A DNA stretch of 64,000 nt from positions 1,564,065 through 1,628,064 of the forward strand of contig CAUJNA010001446.1 of the NCBI GenBank assembly GCA_963377175.1, in the 5' to 3' direction. The position numbers and the translations under genes are program-made. Below are positions 29,821-40,950 of the stretch, piece after piece; positions within the stretch are counted from its first letter, which is position 1; each line of letters begins with the position of its first letter. Origin of the DNA: Effrenium voratum. Lineage: Eukaryota; Sar; Dinophyceae; Suessiales; Symbiodiniaceae. A model generated the notes under the pieces. It did not search any database, had not been told where the DNA came from, and saw only the letters and a program-made list of their open reading frames with translations.

Positions 29821-31252
29821 AGAACCACCAACGAAAATGGCGAATGGAGGTGCAATCGGGCGCTCACCTGAGCCACGTGGCAATGTCTTGATGGGCGGGC
29901 TATAGACATCGAAGTAGTCCGGCTTGCCCGGGTAGTCGCTGAAGTGCACGGGAAACTTCTGCTGGGTTTCAGAGGCACCAGGTGTCTGCGAAAGGACCTG
30001 AGCAAGACCAAAACCTCTTCTTTAAGGGACCCCAGTGCTACGGCCATTGGAGGTTACATGATGGCTTCCCTTGGTTGCAGTGGCTTGCCTGGAAGCACTG
30101 GGGAAGCCTGTCCAAACGAACCTTGCGAACCACCCTTTAAACACCAAATGGAAAATGGCTGGTTGCCTACCATAGTGGTAGCTGGAATCCACTGGGGAAA
30201 AAGCAAACGGAAGAACACCTTCATCGTGCCCTTCGGCTCCTGACCCTATTGAAAGGCCGGACCCAATGGAGAGCCCTGACTACCCTTCGCAAAACCAGGA
30301 CACCAAAACTGGTCGGACTGAAAGTCGTCAAGTAGCTGGTGTCACGTTGTCAAACAAAAACTCAACACAGCGACCAAGTTTGCGACCCCCCAGTGGCCAT
30401 GGGTAGGAAGAGCACCTAGACCCTGAAACTAACCTTAGAAGTTCAAGGGGATTTGGATGGTCCAGGATCCTTGTGCTAAGTTCGGACGTGTCAGCCGTTA
30501 TTCTGCAGGTTTTGTGATGTAGAACCAAAGTTCAAAACGCTTCCAAGGCGCGCGCCAGAACCAAAACACGGATGCTTTGCAACACGGCATAGGGGTTTCT
30601 ACAGGATTCCACAAGTCGGGCTGGACAAGACGTTGTCTCGCAAAAACGTTGTCTCGTTTTCTGCAAGACACACTGCTTGAATAGAACACTCTCTCTCCCC
30701 GAGACAGCTTTTAAGCTTCCCCTTGAGGATTGGATTGGTGATTTGGTGGACAGGGGTGGCTTCACGAATTATGGGGTGGTCTGGTGGTTAGGGGTGGTTT
30801 TCCACTCACCAATTCAGGGGCTGCCTGACAAATAGCAGGTCATGGATTCCCTAAGATTGTCTCAACCACAAAAAAAGCCACGACGCGCTCTGGCCGGCCG
30901 AAGGGCGTAGTCACCTGAGCTCGAAGGGCCTGACTCAAGGTTGCCGCCACGCAATACCCACTTTTTTCAGGGTATGTCAACCCTAAGGAGGTATTTATCC
31001 TGGAGAACCGGTGGTTTTTCCTGAAAACCCAAGAAAGACAACGCGAACTGAGCATAACACATATATGTTTAAGGCCAGTTTGAGGGTTGAGGTAACCAAA
31101 CTTTTCGGGGAATGCGGATCAGCAGACCCCAAAAGTGACTCACTCGTCCAAGTGCCGGAACTTGGAAGGGAGTCAATTTTGGAGAGGTTGCGTTGCATGT
31201 GAACTCTCTGGGGTTGAACGGCCGGGGACCCAAGCTCGGTTGCTTTCTGCTC

Positions 31253-31345
31253 CCCTGCTAAAAGTTTAACTTTTAGTGGTTTCGTAGAAAACCCAAATTC
31301 GTTGGCAAAAAGTTCTCAAGTCCTAACAGCCCTTGGCAAAATGCA
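31253..31345. mobile_element. family N-type segment N2
   Basis: CTGCTAAAAGTTTAACTTTTAGTGG...CTTGGCAAAATGCACC; the same flanks bracket the 28.2-28.6 kb copy. Confidence 0.5.
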
Positions 31346-31692
31346 CCAAAGTTCATGCTAGATGACAATCTCTCCACATTTTAATGGTAGAACCGGGGAC
31401 TTTAATTTCAGCAGACCGTAAATCTGAGCCCCACCTTTGTTATGCCGGCCTGCCTGAACCGGGCCGACGTACCCCCCCAAAAAACTACAGAAAAGGCGGC
31501 GATCAAAACTACCCCCAGAATAAACTGGGGTAGTTTCCCCTTATATAGTGGCTGTAAAGTGGCTACATAGTGACTGTACAATAATATATATATATATATA
31601 TAAAGAACCAATTTGTTGATCCCCTGAGGGTAGCTTCGGTGTAAGGGTATTGGACACCAGACCGTACGCGTTGTTCGGCACCAATTCGTGGA

Positions 31693-32196
31693 GTGCCTAG
31701 GGAACTGGCTGCCCGGCCCGCTTGGCTTCATCTCAGGTCTCTGACCCAAAAAAAACCCTCGAGGAAGCCGAAGTCAGGCCGACCAAAACCAGAATGCCCG
31801 GGGTCGCCTTTGGGTGGACTAGACCAGAGGAAGAAACAAAACAACTGCCCCAAGATGCCCCAAGCATCAGGGTCAGGACCAGGTGGCCTCGTTTCAAGGG
31901 CATTTGGACCTGGGTACTGGGAAGCAAGGTGTGCCAGTGCTCACAGTTCTCTGACTCAGTACTTTGCCAGTCTAAAGTCACTAGGAGAAGCTTTGAGAGA
32001 CAGCGACCCACTTTCCCACAACCCTCATGACCTGCTGAAGGGGTTCCAGCGCAGGCGCTGGAAGTCCCAGGACTTCTGGTACCAAATGACCTTACCCTTG
32101 CCCCTTTTAAAGCAATCCAGAGCTGCGCCTGCCCGCCCCCCCCTGATGTTTGGATCCAAATTTAGGGTGTCACAAGGGCGGGTTGTCCATCTGTAA
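31693..32196 (+). CDS. hypothetical ORF, 167 codons
   Basis: Open from a GTG-type start through a basic Pro-rich part and then SSLTQYFASLKSLGEALRDS DPLSHNPHDLLKG...SQDFWYQMTLPLPLL to TAA. The neighbouring plus frame is open over 31722-32030 (VSDPKKTLEEAEVRPTKTRM), so a splice or frame break may combine them. No domain recognised. Confidence 0.45.
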   Translation: MPRELAARPAWLHLRSLTQKKPSRKPKSGRPKPECPGSPLGGLDQRKKQNNCPKMPQASGSGPGGLVSRAFGPGYWEARCASAHSSLTQYFASLKSLGEALRDSDPLSHNPHDLLKGFQRRRWKSQDFWYQMTLPLPLLKQSRAAPARPPLMFGSKFRVSQGRVVHL

Positions 32197-32199
32197 TAT

Positions 32200-32370
32200 C
32201 AAGCCGCGCCCGGCACTCTTTCCAAGGCACCGTTCAAGTTCTCCGCAGCTTTCGCCACAGCAAAACCCGCCAGCAGCACTATGGTGGACATAGCCATGGC
32301 GAAGCGAATCTGCCAAAGGGTGCACTAGGTAGATTTCGGACTCTCGAACTTGCTTCATGACTTTTTTGTT
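32200..32370 (-). CDS. possible exon
   Basis: Minus frame MKQVRESEIYLVHPLADSLR HGYVHHSAAGGFCCGESCGE has a Cys/Gly cluster and good third-position bias. Borders unknown. Confidence 0.35.
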
Positions 32371-33083
32371 GGGGGTGGGACCCTGTTGGCTGCTATGAAT
32401 GCCCCGGGTCAAGGTCCGGGAATCTTACAGGAAGCGAAGGTGAATCGCAGCAGCCCCAGCCAAGTGACCCTGAAGGGTAGCATACCCAAAACGGCGCACG
32501 GTATCGGGCAAGGGCGCCCTTTTTTCCCAGCGAGTTGTTCTGTTCGTTGGGCTGATTCAAGCAAGCTGGCCCAGCTCGCACCCAGACTTGTGTTGGTTGT
32601 GGACCATTGATTCAATGTAAAAAAACTCGCGTCCTGGACCCGCCAAACCACAAAATCACCGGGGATAAGGGTAGCCACTACACACCCGGCTTCAGGGACA
32701 TCACTTGTCGCCCCACGTTTAAAAGCTTCGAGCCGTGGCACGCGTCACGGACTGATCCTGCAGACCAAGGGCGGGGTTGGTCTGAGATTTGGGTGTCTCT
32801 TTACCCGGACCAGACAAATGTTCCTTTAACTTTCCTTTCAAACCAACCTTCGGAAGGGTAACCTCAACAAAAACACCGTTTGCCAACACCCTCTCATCCT
32901 TTGAGTAAGACAACTCCCTCAAAATAGTAAGAAAAAAGGGCAAAGTGCAGTAGTTGACTCAAGGGGAAACTCAGCAACTCACTTCCGATCGAGTGGGTTG
33001 GCCAAAACCAGTCGAAGTGGGACCTAAGCAAGAGACGTGATGGGGCCCTTGACGTTCGCTTGCCAGAAGTCATTTAAGGTCTT

Positions 33084-33217
33084 TTGAGTCATGATCAAAA
33101 CCCGGCATTAAAATGGTCTACCCAGAACCATGTAAAGAGTTAAGAAGGCGGCTGCAGCTATTTATGGTTGGGATTGTCCCTTACAAACCTTCATCTGCCC
33201 GGATGTTGATCGTGGCT
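33084..33217. mobile_element. family Z element Z2 with 13-bp flanking repeat
   Basis: TTGAGTCATGATCAAAACCC...GATCGTGGCT flanked by CATTTAAGGTCTT on both sides (33071-33083 and 33218-33230). Confidence 0.75.
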
Positions 33218-33479
33218 CATTTAAGGTCTTGACTGCTACCCCACATCTTTAAGGGTAGGGCTCCCTAAAGATACATCACCCCAAGGGCTTAAAAATAACT
33301 ATCTTTAACCCCCCTTAAACAAAGATAATCCGTCAACATGGGCCCCTACAACTCTTAAGGGGCTTGCAAGAACCTGGTTTTTTTTCAGCCCCCCCCCAAC
33401 AAAAGTGAGAAGATCAGATCACCAAAAAAGACCTTAAAAACCCCAACACAACTTGCCAAGAACAATGAAGGGTCGGACC

Positions 33480-33597
33480 ATATGTATCCTCTCAGGGGAA
33501 ATAGATGGATATCCCTGGTCGATGATTAAACCTCCAGGTCAACCAGGAATCGGAACCCATCGTTTTTCGAGCAAAACCACCAAAAAGGACACCTGTT
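33480..33597. mobile_element. family L element L2
   Basis: Core GATGGATATCCCTGGTCGATGA and CAAAACCACCAAAAAGGACACC; left end eroded. Confidence 0.6.
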
Positions 33598-33762
33598 TGA
33601 GCCCTAGGGTTGGTACCCCGAGCTGCGGGGTGGACGAGTTCTGTGCATCTCGAGCTCTCCGGCGGCTGCACTGCAGCTCGAAGAACTGACATTCCTCCAG
33701 GCGGCTCTCGTACTCCTCACGATCGCCCGAACCCTGGCGCCTCCAGGGCCCTCAAAACAACC

Positions 33763-33871
33763 CTAGGTCCTCCAGATTTGAGAGGTTCGAATAAGGGTAC
33801 CCTTTTTTTTCTGTAGTCTATGCTAGTAGGGGAACCCTCCGCCAAAAAGGAAACGATAAAAGGGCACTACT
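33763..33871. mobile_element. family B element B5
   Basis: CTAGGTCCTCCAGATTTGAG...CTGTAGTCTATGCTAGTAGGGGAACCCTCC. Confidence 0.65.
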
Positions 33872-35050
33872 GAACCACCGAGTTGGGGCTATGACCCATG
33901 TTTAAGTTGGAATTTTGGATGAGAATTTCCCCCACTTCTAGTAGTTGTTTTTCGGGTTGAGAGGCATGGGCTAAGCCCCGAACAGCTACAAGGCTTGCAG
34001 TTCTTGGCTGTCAGATCCTATGTTAAAAGTTGTTTCGCCAGTGAAATGGCAAACACCACCAAGCCAACTGAAAGCCTAAACGCAGGGGACAGCCGGAAAT
34101 CGCCAAAATTGGAGGGGCAAGGACTCTTTTGGTTGAGGTGCGGGGCCTCAATTTGAGGGCAATCTTTGAGGGCCCGAGATGCTTAGGGGCCCAAGAGACA
34201 ACCATGGAGCTTTCGGCGTGTGAAGCAAGGGCTGGTCATTGGCATTTGTGGGTTCCCTCATTTTTGGGAATGACTGAATGCCTAAAGGGACGGTTTGCCA
34301 CACATTTTGTTTACTGCTTGCCAACAGAAATCAAAAAACGTCCAAAGTCTTGACCCAAAAAAGAGATGAAGGCACCGAACACACACCTAGTGGGTCCCAG
34401 CTCACTACCACTATATACTAGGTTTAGTCTTTTCAGGGTGGCAAAGCCCTTGGTTACCAAAACAAGGGCAGTGGAATCGCTGGGAAAAGGTTGAACTTGC
34501 CAACTCCAACTCCTCGGATCCTGGAGCGCATTGCAAACTTGGGCCTTTGAGGGCCCCAAAATCCCAAAGGAAAACTCCGCAGGCCCTCACGAAGCCCCTT
34601 TTATGAGAACCAACACCTATGCAATTCCAGCTCCACCCCCTAAAACACCGCAAGCATTGAGGTTGCAATATCAGACCTTCCGGACATCTGAGCGCCGTAT
34701 GAATTTCAACGGGGATGCTTGGAAGTGGCCAGGTTCTATTCCCCATTTAGTATTTTCCAGTTGCAAATACACCCCCTGGAGAAAAGGATAAACTATGTCC
34801 AGCAGCTTTAGGTTCCCCCAGCAGGGGAAAATGAAACATATTCTGTAATGCAAATTGGAAGCTACTAACCCTGGCCTGAACTAAATATGGACCAAATCAG
34901 GGAAACCAAAAGGTCAGATCTAGTCGAATCGATTTGGCCCCACTACTTTCAGGGTATGATAGGGTGTAATGTTCATCCTTGACTAAATGTTACCCTGGTT
35001 TCCTCAAGATTTGCCCTCAACGATACCAACAAAAAGGCGGGTATTTGGGC

Positions 35051-35094
35051 ACCTGGGCCGTCAAACTCATTTTGTGTGTGCTTTGAGGGTCCAG
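35051..35094. mobile_element. family S element, deleted core (S9)
   Basis: ACCTGGGCCGTCAAACT...CTTTGAGGGTCCAGGT with almost no interior. Confidence 0.55.
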
Positions 35095-35277
35095 GTAACC
35101 TTTGCCATATTCCTTTTCGCCTTCAAATAGTACCAAACCCTAACACAAATTGAATTCACACCATAATTGTGGGTTGCAACTCATCACATGCTTAAGGCAG
35201 GAATTTTGAGGGTTCATGAAAATACCATCGAACCCACCCTCGAAATTCCAACTTAAACAACGGTATTTCTTCAGATA

Positions 35278-35377
35278 CCTGGAGTCTCCATGATCCTCAA
35301 TCAGTGGTTGGTCATTGCCCGAAATAAAGATTCGGGTCACGAACTTATTTTTCTAGGGGTCCGAAGGAGACTCCAGG
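35278..35377. mobile_element. family A element A6
   Basis: Perfect outer ends GATACCTGGAGTCTCC / GGAGACTCCAGGTATC. Confidence 0.75.
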
Positions 35378-35409
35378 TATCCATACACAGTATTTGAGTA
35401 TTTGGCGTA

Positions 35410-35504
35410 CCTGGAGTCTCCATGACCCCTAGAAAAAGGGGTCATGACCCCTGATTTTTGGGGAATGACCAACCAATTTTAAAGGGCTAGAAGGAGACTT
35501 CAGG
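35410..35504. mobile_element. family A element A7
   Basis: GTA-CCTGGAGTCTCC...GAGACTTCAGG-TA; abuts the minus-strand exon at 35505-35695. Confidence 0.75.
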
Positions 35505-35695
35505 TAGGGGGTCGTTCTTCCACCGAAAACCGACCGCCAGCGCCGCCACCCGAAACCGACCATCGACGTGTTCGTTTTCGTTTGGAGCGACTCTCGCTGG
35601 CCATGGCCTCCCGGAGCCTCTGGAACTCCCCGAAGGCATCGCCATAGGCAGCGCTCAGCAGATCCACCTCAGATCCACCGAGTCCCAGGTCAAGC
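35505..35695 (-). CDS. exon ending at A7
   Basis: Minus-strand acceptor AATAAG|G then LDLGLGGSEVDLLSAAYGDA FGEFQRLREAMASESRSKRK...RWSVSGGGAGGRFSVEERPP. The amphipathic helix followed by a basic cluster (RSKRKRTRR) resembles a nuclear localisation signal; that is inference. Its 3' edge is exactly the A7 end. Confidence 0.6.
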
Positions 35696-36024
35696 CTTAT
35701 TATGTTTTTATGTGTTGTTGTTTTTTTTTTTTGGGGGGGGGGGTTTTGAGGGTCCAGGTGGATTGTTAGACTTTAGCTTTTCGTGGAATTGGTGAGCTTT
35801 TGAAAACAGCACAAATGAGCATGGTGGCACCGAGCTTGGGGTCCCATTGAAAGGAAGATTCTTCCAGGACTTCCCTGTCAGGCTCCATGCTGATTGGTGG
35901 GAGGGTAAGTTGCCACCATGAAAACAGCACCGAGTTCACCGCTCCGTGGTGTTTCACCACTTTGCCATACCCTCCCGCCCACTAACAGAAGGCTTCGTGA
36001 GGGTCCCCTCCCCCAAACTAACAG

Positions 36025-36100
36025 GCGACCAACAAATAGGCAGGGTCCCAAATTGAAATGGAAACACGTCTTGTGGGACCCTGCCTATTTGGTCGGTGTC
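36025..36100. repeat. hairpin, 24-bp arms
   Basis: GACCAACAAATAGGCAGGGT-CCCA and TGGGACCCTGCCTATTTGGTC are inverted around a 23-bp loop. Confidence 0.8.
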
Positions 36101-36281
36101 CATTTCAGGACGCCTATTCCCGAATTCCAGGTTTTGTGGTGGTTTAGATTGGTGTCTGAATCTTTGTTCTCGCTCTTTAAATCGGAATCGCTCGATGCCA
36201 GCGCCAGGTTTGGTTGCAACCACTGCCCGCAAGGCTGGAACCTCTTTTGGCATGCGTGCTTGTCAAGGGTACCAAACGACC

Positions 36282-36397
36282 CTAGGTCCTCCAGTACAAA
36301 GGTTAGAATAAGGCTACCCATTTTTGTGTATTCTATTTTAGTATAGGGGAACCCTCCCCCAAAAAATAAACGGTAAAAGAGCACTTGAACCTGGGGC
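36282..36397. mobile_element. family B element B6
   Basis: CTAGGTCCTCCAGTACAAAG...TAGTATAGGGGAACCCTCCC; right end eroded. Confidence 0.65.
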
Positions 36398-36668
36398 CAG
36401 TACTAAAAACCAACCAACAAGGAGAGACGAAAAGATCAAACAAGCTTGCTCCATGTTTTAGGCGAGTTTGAGTGTCCAGGCGCTCGAACTGCGCACCCGA
36501 GGCCCGAGTCACTGCGTTCCGAGGCTTCTGCTGTGCCCTGCAACTGCTTCACGCGCTGCAACGCCTAGCGACACAAGCGTCTGCCGGTCGGGCAGGCCAC
36601 CATTGGGTCCCCTTGGGCCATTTTGTTGATGGGGGCAAGGAAACCTAGGGCCTAGTTTTATCTTCCCT

Positions 36669-36770
36669 GTTGGTGGTTTAGAGGTTGCTGGCTTGGAGCT
36701 TAGGACCTATTCTCCCATTTCTCTACCAAAACCAGAGGTTCAAATCTACAAAATCGCTCCAAACCGCCAG
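36669..36770. repeat. second copy of the tRNA-like short inverted repeat
   Basis: TTGGTGGTTTAGAGG...CCAGAGGTTCAAATC...GCTCCAAACCGCCAG; compare 11066-11150. Confidence 0.4.
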
Positions 36771-36795
36771 CCTGACGGGTTCCGTTCTGTTGGGA

Positions 36796-37134
36796 CTAAG
36801 ATCGGTGGATGTGGTCCTCTTTCATTCCTTGCAAAGACAACACCACAATTGATTGACTCAAATCAGAATATAAATTGGCCACATCATCCGATCTTGGTCC
36901 CCGACGCATGGCTCGACTCTCTGGTTTTGTAGCCAAGGTACGCCAGTTTGATTTTCCTTCCGGCTGACCTGAACGGACCAACTTATGGCACACCCCTATG
37001 ATACACGGCTCTTTCGGAGGCCTCTCCACAACCAGTTCCAACCAGTGACGCGCTCGCAAAGACAAACAATGGAGGCGCGCACGTTTTTGGGGCAAACAGT
37101 TATGCTTGGGTAAAAACTGATGTGCAAGTGCCAA
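36796..37134 (-). CDS. hypothetical ORF, 112 codons
   Basis: Minus frame ends LVRSGQPEGKSNWRTLATKP ...RSDDVANLYSDLSQSIVVLS LQGMKEDHIHRS at TAG/TGA 36796. The last 60 residues are protein-like; the plus frame is partly open too. Confidence 0.4.
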   Translation of the reverse strand: MALAHQFLPKHNCLPQKRARLHCLSLRARHWLELVVERPPKEPCIIGVCHKLVRSGQPEGKSNWRTLATKPESRAMRRGPRSDDVANLYSDLSQSIVVLSLQGMKEDHIHRS

Positions 37135-37317
37135 CCTGACACTTGTTCAGGCACCGGTGGGGCGACAACCCCTACGTAGTGAGCAAAACAAACCAAAAAG
37201 CAAAAGGGGATAAAACTGGCACTGATCAACCAAGCTACATACACGGACACCCACAAAACACCTCCAGCCCAACTCCTTAAGAGGTCCAAGCAAGGCACCT
37301 GTGGGGCAAAGTCTCAA

Positions 37318-37409
37318 CCTGGAGTCTCCATGACCTCAAAAAATGAGTACGTGACCCCATTATTCTGGGTAATGACCAACCATTTTGAAAGGGTCAGAAG
37401 GAGACTCCA
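37318..37409. mobile_element. family A element A8
   Basis: CCTGGAGTCTCC...GGAGACTCCA; right end has lost GG. Confidence 0.7.
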
Positions 37410-37423
37410 AAAAAAATATCTCT

Positions 37424-37550
37424 AAGAGTCTGGGTGGCCGCGGGAAGACGGTCAGACAGGACGATGGGCTCCCTAAGAAGTCGCTCTCAGCCTTCAAATG
37501 CCCCCTACGGCGAAGATTTTCTGGATGCGACTGAGGGAAGCTTTGGTAAG
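37424..37550 (+). CDS. exon after A8
   Basis: After acceptor TATCTCTAAG the plus frame reads VWVAAGRRSDRTMGSLRSRS QPSNAPYGEDFLDATEGSF and ends at the strong donor TTTG|GTAAGG. Arg/Ser-rich. Next exon not found. Confidence 0.45.
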
Positions 37551-37879
37551 GGAAACCAACAGGCAAACCAGGCAATTGTTGTGGGTCCTCCAATTTTGAC
37601 ACAATGTGGGCGTCCTTTTTGAAGGCGTCCATGCTGTGTCTATGGCTTAAAAAGGAAACCAAAAGGAAAACCAATTTGGGGGTGCAATTCCTAAAAAAAC
37701 AATGATACACACATACCCATAACAAGTAGAGACCGCAACAAAACATGGCAATCTACAATCCGCGTGTGTCCATCCATTGGCGGTTTCAATGGGACCATAG
37801 GTTTGGGCTTTGAACCTCAAAACACATACCATGGACACTCAAAGTACCAACTCAAGGGGTTATTGCAACCCGACCAGAC

Positions 37880-37984
37880 GGGTCTTTTTGCCACCTTCGG
37901 TGGAAAAATGATCGACCCCCTTGTAGTGAAGCATTCCTTGTTCAGGGGGTCGCCAATTTTCTCACAATAGGTGGCAAAAGACTC
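37880..37984. mobile_element. family H element H1
   Basis: GGGTCTTTTTGCCACC...GGTGGCAAAAGAC; it is the reverse complement of H2 at 50207. Confidence 0.75.
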
Positions 37985-38598
37985 CCCTGAACCCAACATT
38001 ACGGTTGGTGAATTGCCATTTGCTTGCTTAATACCTGGACCCTCAAACCCTCAAAGCAGGGAGTTCACCCCATATTTTCGGGGCAAGACCCCATTCTTCA
38101 GTTGAATTCTTTTCATGATGCATCGGCGAGCGCCGAAGGCTTCTGCTTGGGCCTGGTTCAGCCGCTCCTTGTCATCCCGAGCCCTCAAGAAGACCTGACG
38201 CAGAGAGATGGCCTTCTTTGACGTGTCATAGGAACCGAAAGAACTGAACGACCCGTAAAAAGGAGAAATTCACCTGGGTCTGGTTTCCCAGTACCTACAA
38301 CCCCAACCCAAAAGAAATAAGAAATCAAAAGCTAGGAACTCACCAACCATATGTTGGTTTTTGCTTTTTTCGGCAAGAACCCAAGGGTCCAGGTACGGCC
38401 TATGCTTGTTCTTTGCCGCTAACACGATCTTCACAAAAAAGTATAAGGTGCAGGAACTCGGAAAGTGAACTAACAACTAGGTGGTTTCCTTTTGGTTTCG
38501 ACAACCACTCCCTCAAACAAACACGCACAACCAATCAGGAGTTTGAGATCATGGGGAGGTCCGATCGACTCTGAGGTCCAAAACCAAGGGTTTCCTTG

Positions 38599-38713
38599 CT
38601 ACGTCCTCCAGTAGAGAGGTTAGAATAAGGGTACCCTTGTTTCTGTAGTCAATTTTAGTAGGGGAACCCTCCCCCAAAAAAGAAACGGTAAAAGGGCACT
38701 ACCGGGGTACCTA
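38599..38713. mobile_element. family B element B7
   Basis: CTACGTCCTCCAGTAGAGAG...AATTTTAGTAGGGGAACCCTCC...GGGGTACCTAAG. Confidence 0.7.
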
Positions 38714-38870
38714 AGATGTGTCTTTTTCCGGGTGTCCAAAATTTGGGCCTCCGATCTTTTGTGTCCTGCTAGGGTCAAGTGGATGGTATCTGAGGTTCTA
38801 TCGGGCAAAGAACACCTGGGCGTTGGTGGGCGGTCAACCCCCACCTGGATCCTAAACGTGGTTGCCCCAA

Positions 38871-39534
38871 CCAGCACCCTCCGACTACCGTCTAAATTTT
38901 ATTTTCGGAACTACCGGGTATTTGGCAGTAGTTCCGAAAATAAAATAAACGACAGTAGATCCGCGATCTACGGTCGTTTCATGTTGCCCCAAACAGTGAA
39001 AAACAAGACCGCGGGGTGACACGGTGACACGCAGGCGACACGGGGTGACACGCCGGCGACACGGAGTGACACGGGGTGACACGGGGGCGACACGGGGCGA
39101 CACGGGGGCGACACGGGGGCGACACGGGGGCGACACGGGGTGACACGCTCAAACGACAGTAGTTCGCATCGATCTACTGTCGTTCTGGGGGGGCGACACG
39201 GGGGCGACACGGGGTGACACGGGGGCGACGCGGGGGCGACACGGGGGCGACACGGGGTGACACGCAGGTGACACGCAGGTTACACGCAGGTGACACGCAG
39301 GTGACACGGGGTAAAACGGGTGACACACTGTGAGGCGCTTGCTGCACTTGCTGCCACCCCTTGATTGCTACCACCCCTGCTATGGCATCTCCCCGTTGTA
39401 AACAGTAGCTAGCAGTAGTTAGCTAGACTATGGGCATCCCGCAAATAAAATAATTAACAGTAGTTTTTCTAACTACGGTCGTTTTTGGAAAATTTCTATC
39501 TACTGCCGTTTGGGCAGTAGTCGGAGGGTGCTGG
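38871..39534. repeat. large foldback with nested hairpins and minisatellite
   Basis: Outer inverted arms CCAGCACCCTCCGACTAC (38871) and GTAGTCGGAGGGTGCTGG (39534). Inside are at least four smaller hairpins sharing AACGACAGTAG / CTACTGTCGTT, plus two blocks of a 10-11 bp minisatellite GACACGGGG(T/GC) at 39014-39146 and 39190-39326. Confidence 0.8.
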
Positions 39535-39538
39535 AACA

Positions 39539-39650
39539 GGGATCCTTACATTATACACCTGAACATTGCCTTGCAAATGGTGGTTTCGCTTTATTTTGGT
39601 GGAAAAAAACATGTTTCAATTGGGCAAAATGTATTTCTTAAGGAGCCCTG
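39539..39650. mobile_element. family M element M1
   Basis: CAGGGATCCTTACATTATACACCTGAACATTGC...ATTTTGGTGG..AAAAACATGTTTCAA...GGAGCCCTG. Other copies at 54119 and 57637. Confidence 0.7.
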
Positions 39651-39697
39651 CCCAAATAAATGGGTTCAATGGCCATTCTAAGTAGAGCCAGGGGCCT

Positions 39698-39845
39698 ACT
39701 TGGATCTTCGGCCGGAGTTCGTGGTTAGCCACCTGGGATAATAACCCACGAATGACTGGGTCAACCCCACTTAAGCAGGCGAAGTGGGTTCCAACCCAAC
39801 GGTTACCGCTACAAACTTTCGAACCTTGGCGAAGCGAACGCCCAA
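39698..39845. mobile_element. family J element J4
   Basis: TACTTGGATCTTCGGCCGGAGTTCGTGGTTAG...CTTGGCGAAGCGAACGCCCAAG. Confidence 0.6.
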
Positions 39846-40837
39846 GCTGCGGCCGCCCCGAATCGCCACCCGTGGGTCGAGGTCGACCTTTCAGCTCCCG
39901 TGCCTCTGGGGAGCCGTCTCCTGAAGCAGGTGTTTCTCTAGGGACCCAGACATGCAAAAGCTGATGACCTTTTGGCGCCAAAAAACGAACAATGCAAACC
40001 CAAAGCAGGAAACCAAAAGGCCCTTTTTTTGTGGTCTATTTTGGGGGAACCCTCCCCCGAACAAGGACAAGGGCGCCAATTGCTGGGGGACCTCCCCTGA
40101 CAACGGTCAGATCTGGTCGCTTTTCGCCTTGGGAAACCGGATGGAGAATGGTCCGCGAGAAGTGAGCCGGATTCGGACAATGCGGGCTTACAGATCATGG
40201 GGGCTGGGGGGGAGGGGAAGGGAGGGGGGAGGGAGCCCAAACAAGACCTTTTTAAGCCCTTTTTAAGGCCTTATTTAGGGCTTATTTGGGTTCCCTCCCT
40301 CCTCTCCCTCCCCTCCCCCACCAGCCCCCATGATTACATTTGCCCAACCAGTCAAAAAAAGGCACCAAACCCCAAACCTCAGGATTTCTTCTCCAGTACT
40401 TGCACCGACGTGTTTGTGCGCTTGGCTTGCATTTTTTGCTATGGAGAATGATGAAGCATTATAGGAATCAATGTTGATCAATCTCTCCCACTTCAGCCGT
40501 CAGGGCCCCGGGTTGTGCATATATACTTGGTTGCTGTGGACCCTCTGCGAAAAGCTTCACTTTCTGTGGGTTGAATGGAAGTCCACTATTTCCCAAAAAG
40601 TTAAAGTCCAAAGATCCGTTCCCAAATAGCCGCAAAAAGTATGTAGGGGTCATGACCCTTGAATGTGAAACGTTCCATTCTTTGGCCGCAAGCAATCCCA
40701 GATGCCAATAAACCATGATTGCCCTCCGAATAGCTTAAACTGAAGGGCCCAAAGGCTGGGTTCGCATAAGGATGGTCCTGTTTGTTTTGTCCCATAAGCC
40801 AAGAGACCCAGAAAGGGTACTGGGCCAATATGCGTGA

Positions 40838-40950
40838 CTCAGTTGTTCAGTGACCCTGGGAATAAAAGGGATCCCTTTTTGGGGAAGACCATTTTTAGTG
40901 GGGCAGCCACCAAAAAAACGGGGAACAAATGGTGCCACTGAACAACTGCG
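40838..40950. mobile_element. family D element D1
   Basis: CTCAGTTGTTCAGTGACCCTGGG...GGGGAAGACCATTTTTAGTGGGGCAGCCACC...GTGCCACTGAACAACTG. Confidence 0.8.

Larger units (their letters stand above)
28063..31690. other. gene-poor stretch rich in elements
   Basis: GGCAAAAGTT tandem copies (28190-28243), an N-like element carrying P3, A4, GTTTATGGT tandem copies (28832-28880), K6, B4, A5, F1 and a (TA)n run at 31580-31602. No exon met my threshold. Confidence 0.45.
32413..35504. other. gene-poor stretch
   Basis: Elements Z2, L2, B5, S9, A6 and A7 with unassigned sequence between. ORFs of 60-110 codons here lack splice or bias support. Confidence 0.45.
35696..36795. other. gene-free stretch
   Basis: Poly-T/poly-G run (35720-35743), a 24-bp-arm hairpin (36025-36100), B6 and the AA2 short inverted repeat. 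Confidence 0.45.

Noticed and set aside
38716..38870. Exon next to B7
   Set aside because: Open and protein-like on both strands with plausible sites on each; cannot be assigned.
38885..39374. Pro/Arg/Val-rich minus ORFs
   Set aside because: Translation of the GACACGGGG minisatellite.
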